Positions 16,284 through 25,035 are shown, numbered from the stretch's first letter. The stretch is 64,000 nt of DNA from Streptomyces sp. NBC_00358 (GCF_036099295.1 NZ_CP107976.1:310001-374000), one strand, 5' to 3'. Notes: generated by a model not told the origin, from the sequence alone. Translations and numbers: made by a program.

Positions 16284-18619
16284 GTACATCCCGGCTGGCC
16301 CTGCCTGAGGAGAACGGCCCCGAACGCTGGTCCTGGCCGATCATCCCAAACCACTACGACACTGCTGTCGAGATCCGGCCCGCCGAGGTACTGGCAGTGA
16401 GCGAACTCGGGGTGCGGAATCTGCGCCGGCTCAAGGACCACGACCCGTCTGCTGCCAGCTGGCGAGTGATCCGCCGTCTGCTGGTCCCGCTGGAGGCGGT
16501 CAACGCCGCTCTGGACTCGCCACCCACCCCACACCGTCGGCGCGCCATGCTCGACGTGATCGCTGTGCTGCTGACACGTTGCGCGGAGACCGGCCGAACC
16601 TTTTGGGGATGGACCTCGCAGGAGTGGATCCATCTGCTCGGCCGCAACCAGACCGAGTTCCACCAGCACGCCCCGGGCTGGGTCAACGACGAGGTCCGCC
16701 CCTATCTTGCCGCGCACGCCTACCTGTTGGGCTCCTTCAACGAATTCCACCGACTCGGCAGCTTCCAGCGACTCACCCTGTCCTGGCGGATCTTCGGACG
16801 CGGCCTGGTGAGCAGCGAGATCGCCCGCATCCGCGCGGTCCTCGCGTCCTGGGGCTATCAACTGGGGCGGGACGACGACACGCTGCTGCCGATGGTCGTC
16901 TGCCAGCTGCTTCTCCTCAACCGGAGCCCGCATCTGGAGGATCTCGACACCTCGCTGTTCGACCGGGTCCGGCGCGAGAAGATGCTGGCCGGCTCACAGC
17001 GCTACACGCTGCACGCCACGCAGCGAGCGGTTGCCGAACTCGGGTTCTGTGATCCTCCGCAGCCCATCACTGGCCGCCAGTCGGTACGGGCGACCGGCGG
17101 CGCGAAGACGTGGGAGCAATGGGTCGATCGCTGGTACGCCACCTCTACGCTCACCCCGGGCGTCCGTGGCGCCATGCGTTCCGCCCTCCTCAGGGTGGGC
17201 CGGTGGATAGCCGCGGAAAAGCCCGACGTTGCTGACCCGACGGACTGGACGCGGCAGACCTGCGCGACCTGGATCGCCGCAGTGGACCGGATGAGGGTCG
17301 GTGACTACGTTCAGCGGACGGCTGGCCTGGGGGACCGTCTCGGCAAGCCGCTCGAAGCGGCGACCAAGGCCGGGCAGATCACCGCGCTGCGAACGTTCTT
17401 CAGGGACTGCCAGGAATGGGAGTGGCTGCCCCGCAGCTTCGACCCACTGCGCTCGTTGGCGATCCCTCGCAGCATCACAGCCCTCCTCGGCCCTGACCCG
17501 CGGGTGATCGCCGATGAGGTCTGGGCGAAGCTTCTGTGGGCGGGTTTGAACCTGGAAGCCGCTGATCTCCCGCAGTCCCAGGCCGGGCAGTTCTACCCCT
17601 TCGAACTGGTCCGCGCAGTCACACTGACCTGGCTGTTCTCCGGTCAACGCAGCAACGAGATAGCCCGATTGAGGGTGGGCTGCATCCGTTGGCAGCACGA
17701 CGGCACCCCCATCACCGGTGACTCGCAGCAGGTCCTAGCCCGCGACACCGTCTGTCTCCTCGACGTCCCGCCCCACAAGACCGGCACCGCCTTCAGCAAG
17801 CCGGTCGACCCGATCCTCGGCCAGGCCGTCGATGCCTGGCAGGCCGTCCGCCCGGATCAACCGAAGTTCACTGACCGCCGCACCGGCGAGCGCGTCGACC
17901 TGCTGTTCGCCATCCGGGCCCGCCGCGTCTCCACGCACTACATCAACAACACGGTCATCCCGATGCTCTGCCGCAAGGCCGGAGTCCCGGACGCCGACGT
18001 CCGCGGGAACATCACCAGCCACCGGGCCCGGTCCACCATCGCCAGCCAGCTCTACAACGCCAAGGAACCGATGACGCTGTTCGAACTGCAAGCCTGGCTC
18101 GGACACCGATCACCGCAATCCACCCAGTACTACGCGAAGATCACCCCGAACACCCTGTCCAAGGCATACTCCGAGGCGGGCTACTTCGAGCGGAACGTCC
18201 GCACGATCGAGGTCCTGGTCGACCGGGACGCGGTCGCCTCCGGTGCCGCCGCTGGCGGTGAGCCCTGGCAGCACTACGACCTCGGGCACGGCTACTGCAG
18301 CTACACCTTCTTCGAACAGTGCCAGCACCGCATGGCCTGCGCACGCTGCGACTTCTACACCCCAAAGGAATCCACGCGATCCCAACTGCTGGAAGCCAAA
18401 GGAAACTTGCAGAAGACGGCCGTGTCCATCCCGCTGACCGACGACGAGCAGGCAGCCATCGAGGACGGCCAGGCGGCCCTAGACCGGCTACTTGACCGCC
18501 TCGCCGACACACCCACTCCGGCCGGCCCGACACCACGCGAACTGGACGTGCCAGCGACAACCCGCCTCCTGCCGCTTGTCGACGTCCGACAGGGCGGGAC
18601 GGGTTGCGCATCGCGCTGA
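16280..18619 (+). CDS. Large tyrosine recombinase (Tn554 TnpB-like) with Cys-rich tail
   Basis: A 779-aa recombinase translationally coupled to the gene before it. Residues 1-280 are an extended helical N-terminal region. The core-binding domain follows (about 285-400). The catalytic domain has LFSGQRSNEIARLRVGC (Arg), HKTGTAFSKP (Lys), SHRARSTIASQLY (HxxR), LGHRSPQSTQYYAKI (His and Tyr), so it looks active. The last 110 residues carry a cysteine cluster, CSYTFFEQCQHRMACARCDF, probably zinc-binding, then a helical tail. TnpB of Tn554 is a comparable large partner. This one is longer because of its N-terminal region. Confidence 0.82.
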   Translation: MSTSRLALPEENGPERWSWPIIPNHYDTAVEIRPAEVLAVSELGVRNLRRLKDHDPSAASWRVIRRLLVPLEAVNAALDSPPTPHRRRAMLDVIAVLLTRCAETGRTFWGWTSQEWIHLLGRNQTEFHQHAPGWVNDEVRPYLAAHAYLLGSFNEFHRLGSFQRLTLSWRIFGRGLVSSEIARIRAVLASWGYQLGRDDDTLLPMVVCQLLLLNRSPHLEDLDTSLFDRVRREKMLAGSQRYTLHATQRAVAELGFCDPPQPITGRQSVRATGGAKTWEQWVDRWYATSTLTPGVRGAMRSALLRVGRWIAAEKPDVADPTDWTRQTCATWIAAVDRMRVGDYVQRTAGLGDRLGKPLEAATKAGQITALRTFFRDCQEWEWLPRSFDPLRSLAIPRSITALLGPDPRVIADEVWAKLLWAGLNLEAADLPQSQAGQFYPFELVRAVTLTWLFSGQRSNEIARLRVGCIRWQHDGTPITGDSQQVLARDTVCLLDVPPHKTGTAFSKPVDPILGQAVDAWQAVRPDQPKFTDRRTGERVDLLFAIRARRVSTHYINNTVIPMLCRKAGVPDADVRGNITSHRARSTIASQLYNAKEPMTLFELQAWLGHRSPQSTQYYAKITPNTLSKAYSEAGYFERNVRTIEVLVDRDAVASGAAAGGEPWQHYDLGHGYCSYTFFEQCQHRMACARCDFYTPKESTRSQLLEAKGNLQKTAVSIPLTDDEQAAIEDGQAALDRLLDRLADTPTPAGPTPRELDVPATTRLLPLVDVRQGGTGCASR

Positions 18620-18672
18620 TATCGGAGTGCGCACAGGCGCGGAAGAGTGTCACAGTCACTGCCGTGACCTTG

Positions 18673-19155
18673 ATGAACGTGCTCGTCGACTTCGCTCGAA
18701 CTGGCAGGATCGGGCCGCTTCACTGCGGAATGCCCCTGACCGAGGCCGAGGATCTCCTCGGTCGCGGGCGCCCCCACCCCGCCCTCCTCATGAAGGGCCC
18801 CGACATCGATGGCTATCCCTATGCATGGGGAGGCCTTCGACTGGTCGTCACCCAGAGGGCTGTCAGCGGCATCTGGATCGACCTCTGGCCCGGATCAACG
18901 GCGAGTCTCCCGCCGCTCGTCCTGCCTGATTCCGAGTCGTTCGAGGCCACTGTGCTCCGTGAGGAACTGATCACGGCCCTCGACACCGCAGGCTGCCACA
19001 ACGAGGTCAACCCCGTCCTCACCTTCGGCGAGCAGTCGAGCATCCCCACCCAGCCCGCCGAGGTCTGCGCTGTCTTCAGCCTGCCCGGCCGGGACCACCA
19101 TGTTCCACACCGCGATCGGCACTACCTCGACGTGATGCACAAGCACACGGCTTGA
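18673..19155 (+). CDS. Passenger gene: GPLxxGM-family hypothetical protein
   Basis: A 160-aa soluble protein at the right end of element 2, ending 20 bp before the junction. The N-terminal motif GRIGPLHCGMPLTEAEDLLG followed by GPDIDGYPYAWGGLRLVV is typical of a widespread small-protein family of Streptomyces. TFGEQSSI occurs near the end. The ATG at 18673 gives the usual family start (MNVLVDFARTGR). No strong ribosome site is seen. The final 20 residues may be partly element-derived. It has no recombination motif, so it is probably cargo. Function unknown. Confidence 0.6.
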   Translation: MNVLVDFARTGRIGPLHCGMPLTEAEDLLGRGRPHPALLMKGPDIDGYPYAWGGLRLVVTQRAVSGIWIDLWPGSTASLPPLVLPDSESFEATVLREELITALDTAGCHNEVNPVLTFGEQSSIPTQPAEVCAVFSLPGRDHHVPHRDRHYLDVMHKHTA

Positions 19156-19159
19156 CATC

Positions 19160-19170
19160 GCTGATTCCAC
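19160..19170 (-). repeat. Element 2 right terminal inverted repeat
   Basis: GCTGATTCCAC, 5 bp inside the right junction, is the inverted partner of 15155-15165 (10 of 11). Confidence 0.7.
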
Positions 19171-19175
19171 AGAAT

Positions 19176-20723
19176 GATGCGGTTGACGTGTCCTTCGACG
19201 ACGCCGGAACTCCAGGGCAGGGTGAGGCCGGCGATGACCGCATCGCGGTCACGGTCGATGCCGGCGGCGAGTGTGTGGAGGCCAGGGAGATCGTCTCGCC
19301 GGACTGCATCGAGCCACTGCGGCAGCCGTTCACCTTGGCGCTCAGTGAGCATCTGGCCGAAGGAGCGGACGTGGCCGGTGAGGGCGTCCAGTTCAGGGCA
19401 GTGGACCAGAACGGCTTTGAGCCGAAGGTGCTCCGTCTCGTTGAGAGTCTCCGGCCGGCGAAGGATCCATCCGGCGACGACGCGGGGTGACGGTGGCCGA
19501 GCTGTGACGGGGCCCGACGAGAGCCGCTTCTCCCGGAAATAGGCGCGAACCCGCTGGTAGCTGCCCTGGTAGCCGAGTGGCACGATCTCTTCCCACACGG
19601 TCCAGGCGTTCGTGCAGCCCTGGTTCCAGCGGTCATCCAGGTAGGGCTTGAAGGCGTCGAGTTTGGACGGCCGGCCCTGCCATTGGCCGTGGAACAGGTC
19701 CTCCGGGGTGGCTGCGTCGGCCAAGAGTTTGACGGTGCGGGAGGTCATACGGAGTTGGCGGCCGATCGCCCTCCGGCTGAGCCCGGCGGCGAGTAGTTCG
19801 TGGACGGTCGCGTGCTTGGCGCGGGTGCGGTCGGCGAAACGATGCCCGGTAGGCCACGGCGAGCCGGACGGGTCTGTGAACTTCTCCGGCTGGGGGACGG
19901 ACTGGGCTGGATCCGGCGCCAGGACCCGCAGGCACCCGCGGTGGTCTGCGACACAACGCTCAGCGGCCTCGCTCAGGTTGTGCCAGAGGTGCCACCTGTC
20001 CGCGACCTGCACCGCCTGGGGCGCCCCGGCGGTGGCCCCTTCGGCGAAGAACGGTGCCCGGTCGCGGCATACGACCTCCACCCCGGGCCGCTTCGCGAGC
20101 CAAGCGGCCAGACTGGAAGCCTCCCGGTCGGGCAGCAGGTCCACCGGACGCCTGCTTTCGACGTCGACCAGGACGGTCCCGTAGTGACGCCCTTTGCGGG
20201 TCGCGTACTCATCGACCCCGACCACGCGCGGGGCGGGAACTTCCGGGTCGGGCAAAGCTTCGACCAGCCTCAGCACCGTGCTGCGGCTGACGGACACGCC
20301 AAAGACTCTCGCCATGCGGGCCCCGGCCCGTCCGGCGAGCGCGAGGCCGACCGCGGCCAGCGCCGACCGCAGGCGCTCGGTGCGCCGGCCGTATCGACGG
20401 GTCAGCCCCTGCATCTGCTCAGCGAAGGTCCGGCGCCCGCAGGAGATGACCGGGCAGAGGAACCTGCGGACACGCAAGCAGAGGACGACCCGTCTGCCAC
20501 CGCTGGGCACGTCAGCGGGAAACCGCAGGTAGGAGCTGTGAATCCGCCGTGACCAGCACAGACAGCCCGGGCAAACGGACTCGGCCGCCGTGCTCCGAGC
20601 CTCGATGCGCACCGACTCATCGTTCACGTCGACCGACAGCACCGCCACGTCCGCGATCGACGGGAACAGCAACTCCTCCAGCCGTAGCACCACTTCTTCC
20701 ACGAGCCGAACCGTCAGCCACAC
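19176..20723 (-). pseudogene. ISL3 transposase 5' fragment
   Basis: The first 516 codons of an ISL3-family transposase. It has an N-terminal zinc-binding segment (VCPGCLCWSRR, then CPVISCGRRTF) and a helix-turn-helix. The DDE residues lie in VVGVDEYATRKGRHYG (Asp), AVQVADRWHLWHNL (Asp) and WSSGVVEGHVNRI (Glu). The frame reads on to 19122 through 18 foreign codons (ILWNQRC...) from the inserted element. The true C-terminus is at 15074-15145. All three catalytic residues remain, but the conserved C-terminal tail is lost. Confidence 0.9.
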
Positions 20724-20894
20724 CGAACCGGAGGCAGGCTATTTTCGGGCAACCTGCCCCGGGCCTGCTCGCCCAACAATCGTCACTCAGCGTGGATAGT
20801 CCACGGAAAGTGCGCCAGAGCCAAAACTCGTGAACATCACCCGACCGTGGATCTGGGCGCCTCCCAAACCCGTGAACAACGGGCTTCACAACCC

Positions 20895-21047
20895 GTGAAT
20901 AAAGCCAGGTACGAGCACATCTCGTTCGACCTTTACCGGGACAAGGGGCGCTTGCTGGTGGGTCTGACCGTAGGGGATCCCGACGATATGAACTGGTGCG
21001 TCCTGACCAGACAGTCGAAACCGGCAGCCGATGCTCCCGGCACATGA
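20895..21047 (+). pseudogene. Lipoprotein gene, 3' fragment
   Basis: The frame reads ARYEHISFDLYRDKGRLLVG then LTVGDPDDMNWCVLTRQ and stops. GDPDDMNWCV is the typical ending of the Streptomyces lipoprotein family whose first part lies at 7156-7455, and the two pieces cover complementary halves without overlap. There is no signal peptide or ribosome site here. A chance unrelated paralogue fragment is possible but less economical. Confidence 0.55.
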
Positions 21048-21440
21048 AGCGCAGCAACCACCCCAGACGCAGCCGAACGTGAGCAACCCCAGCCCCTGGC
21101 TGACCATTGGAATCGAGGAGACCTCGGACCGGGAAACGCGTCGCAGGCGGTTCAGAGGACATGGGCGCCTTCTGACATGAACGACTGACACCAACAAGCG
21201 CGAACAGTGGCGGTCGATGCCGGACAGATCGTTGCCACGAACATCCCCGCCCACCATCCGAAGTCGCCGCCGCGGAACCGGAGACCATCCGGATGAAGCT
21301 CTACCACCTGCCCGCCCGCATGACCACCCACGCCCGACCTCCGCGACTGGCCGCGACTGTGCAGGGTCCCTTGCCCGTGTTGCGGTTCCTCGGCGAGGCC
21401 GAGGTCGACGGACTTCAGCCGGCCGTGGCACCGTGCGCCG
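21048..21440. other. Intergenic stretch without recognised gene
   Basis: About 390 bp between the lipoprotein tail and the convergent DUF5132 gene. Open frames exist on both strands, as expected in high-GC DNA, but none has a ribosome site, family motif or consistent codon use. I see no repeat, hairpin or promoter worth naming. Confidence 0.5.
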
Positions 21441-21674
21441 TCACCTCACCGCCGACTCCACACCACCTGTGCGAGCCGAACTCGCCATCTTCTCGGCAGC
21501 AGCCAGGGCGGTGAGGCCCTGGATCTCCTCCCCGGCCTCGATGACTGCACGCTTGACTTCAAGGGTCAGGCCGACCGATGTCTTGATGACGCCTCGCACC
21601 AGCGGTTTCGCCACTCTTTTGGCCAGAGGGGCCGCAATCACGCCGACGAGGAAGGGAGGGACAGCAGGGAGCAT
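21441..21674 (-). CDS. DUF5132 domain-containing protein (copy 1)
   Basis: A 77-aa protein beginning MLPAVPPFLVGVIAAPLAKR then VAKPLVRGVIKTSVGLTLEV, the DUF5132 signature: a short hydrophobic N-terminal helix ending in basic residues, then KRAVIEAGEEIQGL. Related genes lie at 25506 and 57144. The ATG at 21674 follows GAAAAGGG. The family is small, probably membrane-associated and of unknown function. Confidence 0.78.
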   Translation of the reverse strand: MLPAVPPFLVGVIAAPLAKRVAKPLVRGVIKTSVGLTLEVKRAVIEAGEEIQGLTALAAAEKMASSARTGGVESAVR

Positions 21675-21908
21675 GTGTGAACCCTTTTCTTGTGTGCACA
21701 GCACGACTGCCGGCGCCTCACGAGCCGATACCGTCCGGCCGACAAAGCTGGGCAGGAATGTCACCCCCCACCAAAAGCACGATAGTCGGACCTTGGCCGA
21801 TGTGCCCGTAGACGCCGGCACTGTTCATTCGGTCGGGCGGAAGCTCGCCGGAGCGGACCGTGGCTGCGCAACGGGATCAGAACGGCTCCGGCGCTCCCGG
21901 CCCGCACT

Positions 21909-21927
21909 AGGCGCTGTTTCTCGGATC
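21909..21927 (+). repeat. IS5-family left inverted repeat
   Basis: AGGCGCTGTTTCTCGGATC pairs with the complement of 22896-22914 with one mismatch in 19. The outer AG/CT is part of the CTAG target copy, so the element proper starts at 21911. Confidence 0.9.
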
Positions 21928-22912
21928 TCCTGACGGGGCTGGGGTGTTGAGGTCACGCTGGTGGTATGGGTCGTGGGGATCTGACGAATGCGGAGTGGGA
22001 TCGACTGGAGTCGTTCTTGCCTCGTGGTGGTGCGCGTGGGGGTCGGTGGAGTGATCACCGGCGGGTCATCAACGGGGTGCTGTATCGGGTGCGGACAGGT
22101 GTGCAATGGCGGGACCTGCCGGAGCGGTTCGGACCGTGGGAGACGGTCTACAAACGGCATCGACGCTGGTCAGCCGACGGAACGTGGAAGATGCTCCTGT
22201 CGCGTGTCCAAGCGGCCGAGGACGCCGCCGGCCAGATCGACTGGGATGTCTCGGTCGACTCGACAGTGGTCAGAGCCCATCAACATGCCGCCGGCGCGAG
22301 GAAGACGTCCCCGGCCACGGTCGCTCAAAAGGGGGCCGGTCCAGGGACGAACCAGGTCGATCCCATCCTGCGGAAGTTGGCCATCCGATTGGAGGAGGTG
22401 GTCAGCTCGGCGAGTGCCTGGGACGTTCCCGCGGCGGGTTCACCACCAAGGTCCACCTCGTCGCCGACGGACGATGCAGGCCCCTCGCCTTCGTCCTGAC
22501 CCCCGGGCACTACGGTGACGGTCCCCAGTTCGAACGCGTCCTGGAGCAGATCGCCGTGCCCCGCAGCGGAGTCGGACGGCCCCGCAAACGGCCCGACCAT
22601 GTCCTGGCGGACAAGGCCTACACGTCCCGCAGCAACCGCCGTTACCTGCGACGACGCGGAATCCAGCACACCATCCCGGAACGACTCGACCAGCAAAGAC
22701 ACCGACACAATCGAGGCTCCCGAGGCGGCCGGCCCACCGGCTTCGACAGTGAGCGGTACAAGAAGCGCAACACAGTCGAACGAGCCATCAACCGCCTGAA
22801 AGGCTTCCGCTCAGTCGCCACACGCTACGAGAAACGCGCCTACATCTACCTAGGCACCGTCACCCTCGCAGCCCTCCTCATCTGGCTCCGCACATGATCC
22901 GAGAAACAGTGC
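21911..22912 (+). mobile_element. Complete IS5-family (IS427-like) insertion sequence
   Basis: A 1002-bp element with near-perfect inverted ends, flanked on both sides by CTAG (21907-21910 and 22913-22916), the preferred target of the IS427 group. It carries one transposase read through a -1 frameshift. The element appears complete and recent. Its right CTAG includes the stop codon of the hydrolase gene at 22913, so insertion left that protein unchanged. Confidence 0.9.
21966..22897 (+). CDS. IS5-family transposase, programmed -1 frameshift
   Basis: The first frame (from the ATG at 21966) encodes the N-terminal DNA-binding part, LTNAEWDRLESFLP to GVQWRDLPERFGPWETVYKR, and the first catalytic region WDVSVDSTVVRAHQHAAGAR. 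The second frame (to 22897) continues GRSRGGFTTKVHLVADG, HVLADKAYTSRSNRRYLRRR and the Glu region RYKKRNTVERAINRLKGFRS. The switch fits a -1 slip on A-AAG-GGG at about 22327-22333, a canonical XXXYYYZ heptamer. The fused product of about 310 aa has the IS5 DDE set. Frameshift control of transposase is known in this family. Confidence 0.88.
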
Positions 22913-22914
22913 CT
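22896..22914 (-). repeat. IS5-family right inverted repeat
   Basis: GATCCGAGAAACAGTGCCT, the inverted partner of 21909-21927 (18 of 19). Confidence 0.9.
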
Positions 22915-24025
22915 AGTCCAGCAGCGAGTCCACCACCTGCACAACGAAATCCGGTACGCGGTCCGGGAAGTCGTGGCCGGTTCCCTCTGGGGTGTAGACC
23001 CTCCGCCCCCTGCTGGAGGCCGCGAGGAACCGTTCTCTCACGGTGAGGAAGAAGTGCCGGACCCGGGCGCTCTCCTCCGGATCGTCGACCGCGTCGAAGA
23101 TCTCGCCGCCGCCCGTCAGATCTCGTGGCGCCACGAGGAGGAGGGGCAGCGAGCCGAGCTCGCCGTCGTGTACGGCAGTCTGCCAGCCGTCTCTGGTGAT
23201 GCCGTCCGGCGACAGCTCTCGCAGGATCGATGCCGCGGCGCAGCTCGCCTTGGTCCTGAGCTCGATCTCGGCGAGAACCTGCGCCGGGTCGTCGGAGGTG
23301 TGTGTCTCCTCCCTGCCCGCGAGAGGGTGGAGGCCGAAGAGGTGACGCAGCGCGAGGACGGTCTGGTCCCTCGGGGCACGTCGCAGGGCCGGAAGCGCCG
23401 GGCCGAAGGCGACGGCATCGGGCGGGGTGGGATCGAGCAGTACCAGACCGGCCACCAGGTCAGGGCGGCGCCTGGCGGCGTTGGCCATGAGCAGTCCCCC
23501 GAACGAGTGCCCCACGAAGACGTAGGGCCCCTTTTCACCGGCCTGTTCCAGCGCCGTGAGCAGTTCGACGGCTTCTGCCGCCGTCGTGCGCGGGAACGGG
23601 CCCGGGTCGCTCCAGCCGGACCCCGGACGGTCCACCAGGACCGAACGCATCCGTTCCCGTGCCAGCGCGTGCAGCCGGTACATGGCGTATCCGCCGGCAT
23701 GGCCGCCCGGCATCCAGACCACGGTGGGCCTCGGTCCGGCGTCTCCCTCGGCCAGGACATGCATGCGGTAGCCGCCCACGTCGGCCATTCGCCCGGGTGG
23801 CGGATACCTCCCGCGTATCCGGCCCACATGCACCAGATGGCGGAACGACCCGAGACCGAGTGCGAGGGCCACGGCCCACAGCACACCGCCGAGAATCCGC
23901 CGGCCGGTACCTCTGGATACACACCGTGCACCCGCGGCCGCCGGCAGCAGAGCGATGCCCAGCCCGGCCCAGTCCCGGCTGAGCAGCCGGAGTATCGCGT
24001 CGACGGTACGTCTTCCCGGTCGCAT
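22913..24025 (-). CDS. Membrane-anchored alpha/beta hydrolase
   Basis: A 370-aa protein. Residues 15-70 include a hydrophobic segment, LGGVLWAVALALGLGSF, predicting a membrane anchor. The catalytic domain (about 85-365) has VVWMPGGHAGG near the oxyanion site, VDRPGSGWSDP, the nucleophile elbow FVGHSFGGLLM and a final GTGHDFPDR with the His. The ATG at 24025 follows GAAGGGA and is preferred to a longer start 24 codons upstream. It is the last gene of the minus-strand biosynthetic cluster, about 260 bp after the thioesterase gene. It might process the peptide or be a resistance factor, or be unrelated. Substrate unknown. Confidence 0.8.
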   Translation of the reverse strand: MRPGRRTVDAILRLLSRDWAGLGIALLPAAAGARCVSRGTGRRILGGVLWAVALALGLGSFRHLVHVGRIRGRYPPPGRMADVGGYRMHVLAEGDAGPRPTVVWMPGGHAGGYAMYRLHALARERMRSVLVDRPGSGWSDPGPFPRTTAAEAVELLTALEQAGEKGPYVFVGHSFGGLLMANAARRRPDLVAGLVLLDPTPPDAVAFGPALPALRRAPRDQTVLALRHLFGLHPLAGREETHTSDDPAQVLAEIELRTKASCAAASILRELSPDGITRDGWQTAVHDGELGSLPLLLVAPRDLTGGGEIFDAVDDPEESARVRHFFLTVRERFLAASSRGRRVYTPEGTGHDFPDRVPDFVVQVVDSLLD

Positions 24026-24285
24026 GGTCCCTTCTCCGTCCCAGCCTTCGCGGCCGCTGCCGGGGACACCGCACGTCTCAGCGACCGGTACGACCATCGT
24101 CCCCTGGGAACCCCGCGGGCGCCATGCGCGGTGCCGGGACCCCGCCTTCCGTCACAGCCGGGCAGCCGCTGACACCGTACGGACCCTGCCAGGAACCGAC
24201 CGCGCACGGTCGGGGAGCTGTGGGTGTGCGCCGTGGACTTCCAGGTTCTCGATACGGGCGTTCGCCATCCGGCCCGGCCTGCGCC

Positions 24286-25035
24286 TCACGCGCGGGCAAG
24301 TCGTGCTGCCACGTCCGCGACTACTTCGGCCTCCCGGGGTGCGAGGTAGAAGTGATCCCCTGGGAACGGGCACAGCTCGAAGGAGCCCGGGGCGGCGAGG
24401 CCGGACCAGGCGAGGACCCCGTCGAGCGCGCAACTCGGATCGTCCTGGCCGACGTACGCGGTGATTGGCGCCTTGACCGGGGCCGGATTCGGGGGGTCGT
24501 AGCCCTCGATCAGCCGGTAGTCCGAACGGAGGGCGGGCAGCAGCAGGTCGCGCAGCTCCGGGATGTCGTAGGCCTCCGAGTGCAGGTCGCCGAGGTGCCG
24601 GACGTGGGTGATCAGGGTTTCGTCGTCGGCGTCGTGCAGCGCGGCGCGTTCGGCCCACCCGGGGGCTTCGTGTGCGGAGACCAGCAGGTGCTCGGGGACC
24701 ATGCCGCGGGTCTCCAGCCGCAGGGCCACCTCGTAGGCGACGCAGGCGCCCATGCTGTGCCCGAAGAGCGCCAGCGGCCGGTCGAGCCAGGGCCGCAGTG
24801 CGTCCTCGATCGTGTCGGCCAGGGTGGCCATGTCCTCGATGCAGGCTTCCGCGAGCCGGTCCTGACGGCCGGGGTACCGCACGGCGAGCACCTCGACGTC
24901 CGTCGGCAGCAGCGCGGGCCAGCCGTGGAACAGCTGTGCCGTGCCGCCGGCGTGCGGGAAACACACCAGTCGGAGCCTGGGCTCCGCCGCACGCCGGTGA
25001 ACTCGGAACCACTTCCTCGCGTCGGTCGCCGTCAT
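24286..25035 (-). CDS. Type II thioesterase
   Basis: A 249-aa stand-alone thioesterase of the editing kind, which removes wrong acyl groups from NRPS carrier domains. Motifs are RLVCFPHAGGTAQLFHGW near the start, the nucleophile elbow LFGHSMGACVAYE (Ser about 95), and FPGDHFYL with the catalytic His about residue 230. The ATG at 25035 overlaps the stop of the 63-aa gene before it (ATGA), showing translational coupling. Its place in the NRPS cluster supports a housekeeping role for that synthetase. Confidence 0.93.
   Translation of the reverse strand: MTATDARKWFRVHRRAAEPRLRLVCFPHAGGTAQLFHGWPALLPTDVEVLAVRYPGRQDRLAEACIEDMATLADTIEDALRPWLDRPLALFGHSMGACVAYEVALRLETRGMVPEHLLVSAHEAPGWAERAALHDADDETLITHVRHLGDLHSEAYDIPELRDLLLPALRSDYRLIEGYDPPNPAPVKAPITAYVGQDDPSCALDGVLAWSGLAAPGSFELCPFPGDHFYLAPREAEVVADVAARLARA

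Larger units (their letters stand above)
15146..19175 (+). mobile_element. Tyrosine-recombinase element inserted in ISL3 transposase gene
   Basis: These 4030 bp separate HVNRI from KMLKRQMF of an ISL3 transposase, and removing them restores the gene exactly with no target duplication. Inverted repeats GTGGAATCTGC (15155-15165) and GCTGATTCCAC (19160-19170) match at 10 of 11 and lie 9 and 5 bp from the tips. Genes, all rightward, are a TnpA-like recombinase, a 779-aa TnpB-like recombinase with a cysteine-rich tail, and a passenger. This is the gene order and insertion chemistry of Tn554-family elements, apparently without a tnpC. Confidence 0.85.
15009..20842 (-). mobile_element. ISL3-family insertion sequence, interrupted
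   Basis: An ISL3-type transposase gene (19176-20723 plus 15074-15145) is split by the element at 15146-19175. The right terminal region is recognisable as AACTCGTGAACATCACCC (20825-20842), preceded by GTGCGCCAGAGCC. The left end is not clear: close to the transposase stop I find only a weak match at about 15003-15010. A better inverted copy, 11 of 11 bp, is far away at 7536-7546. The left boundary given here is the minimal one. Confidence 0.65.

Noticed and set aside
20847-21047. A separate 66-aa plus-strand gene
   Set aside because: It lacks a ribosome site, and its sequence matches only the end of a lipoprotein family whose start lies at 7156.
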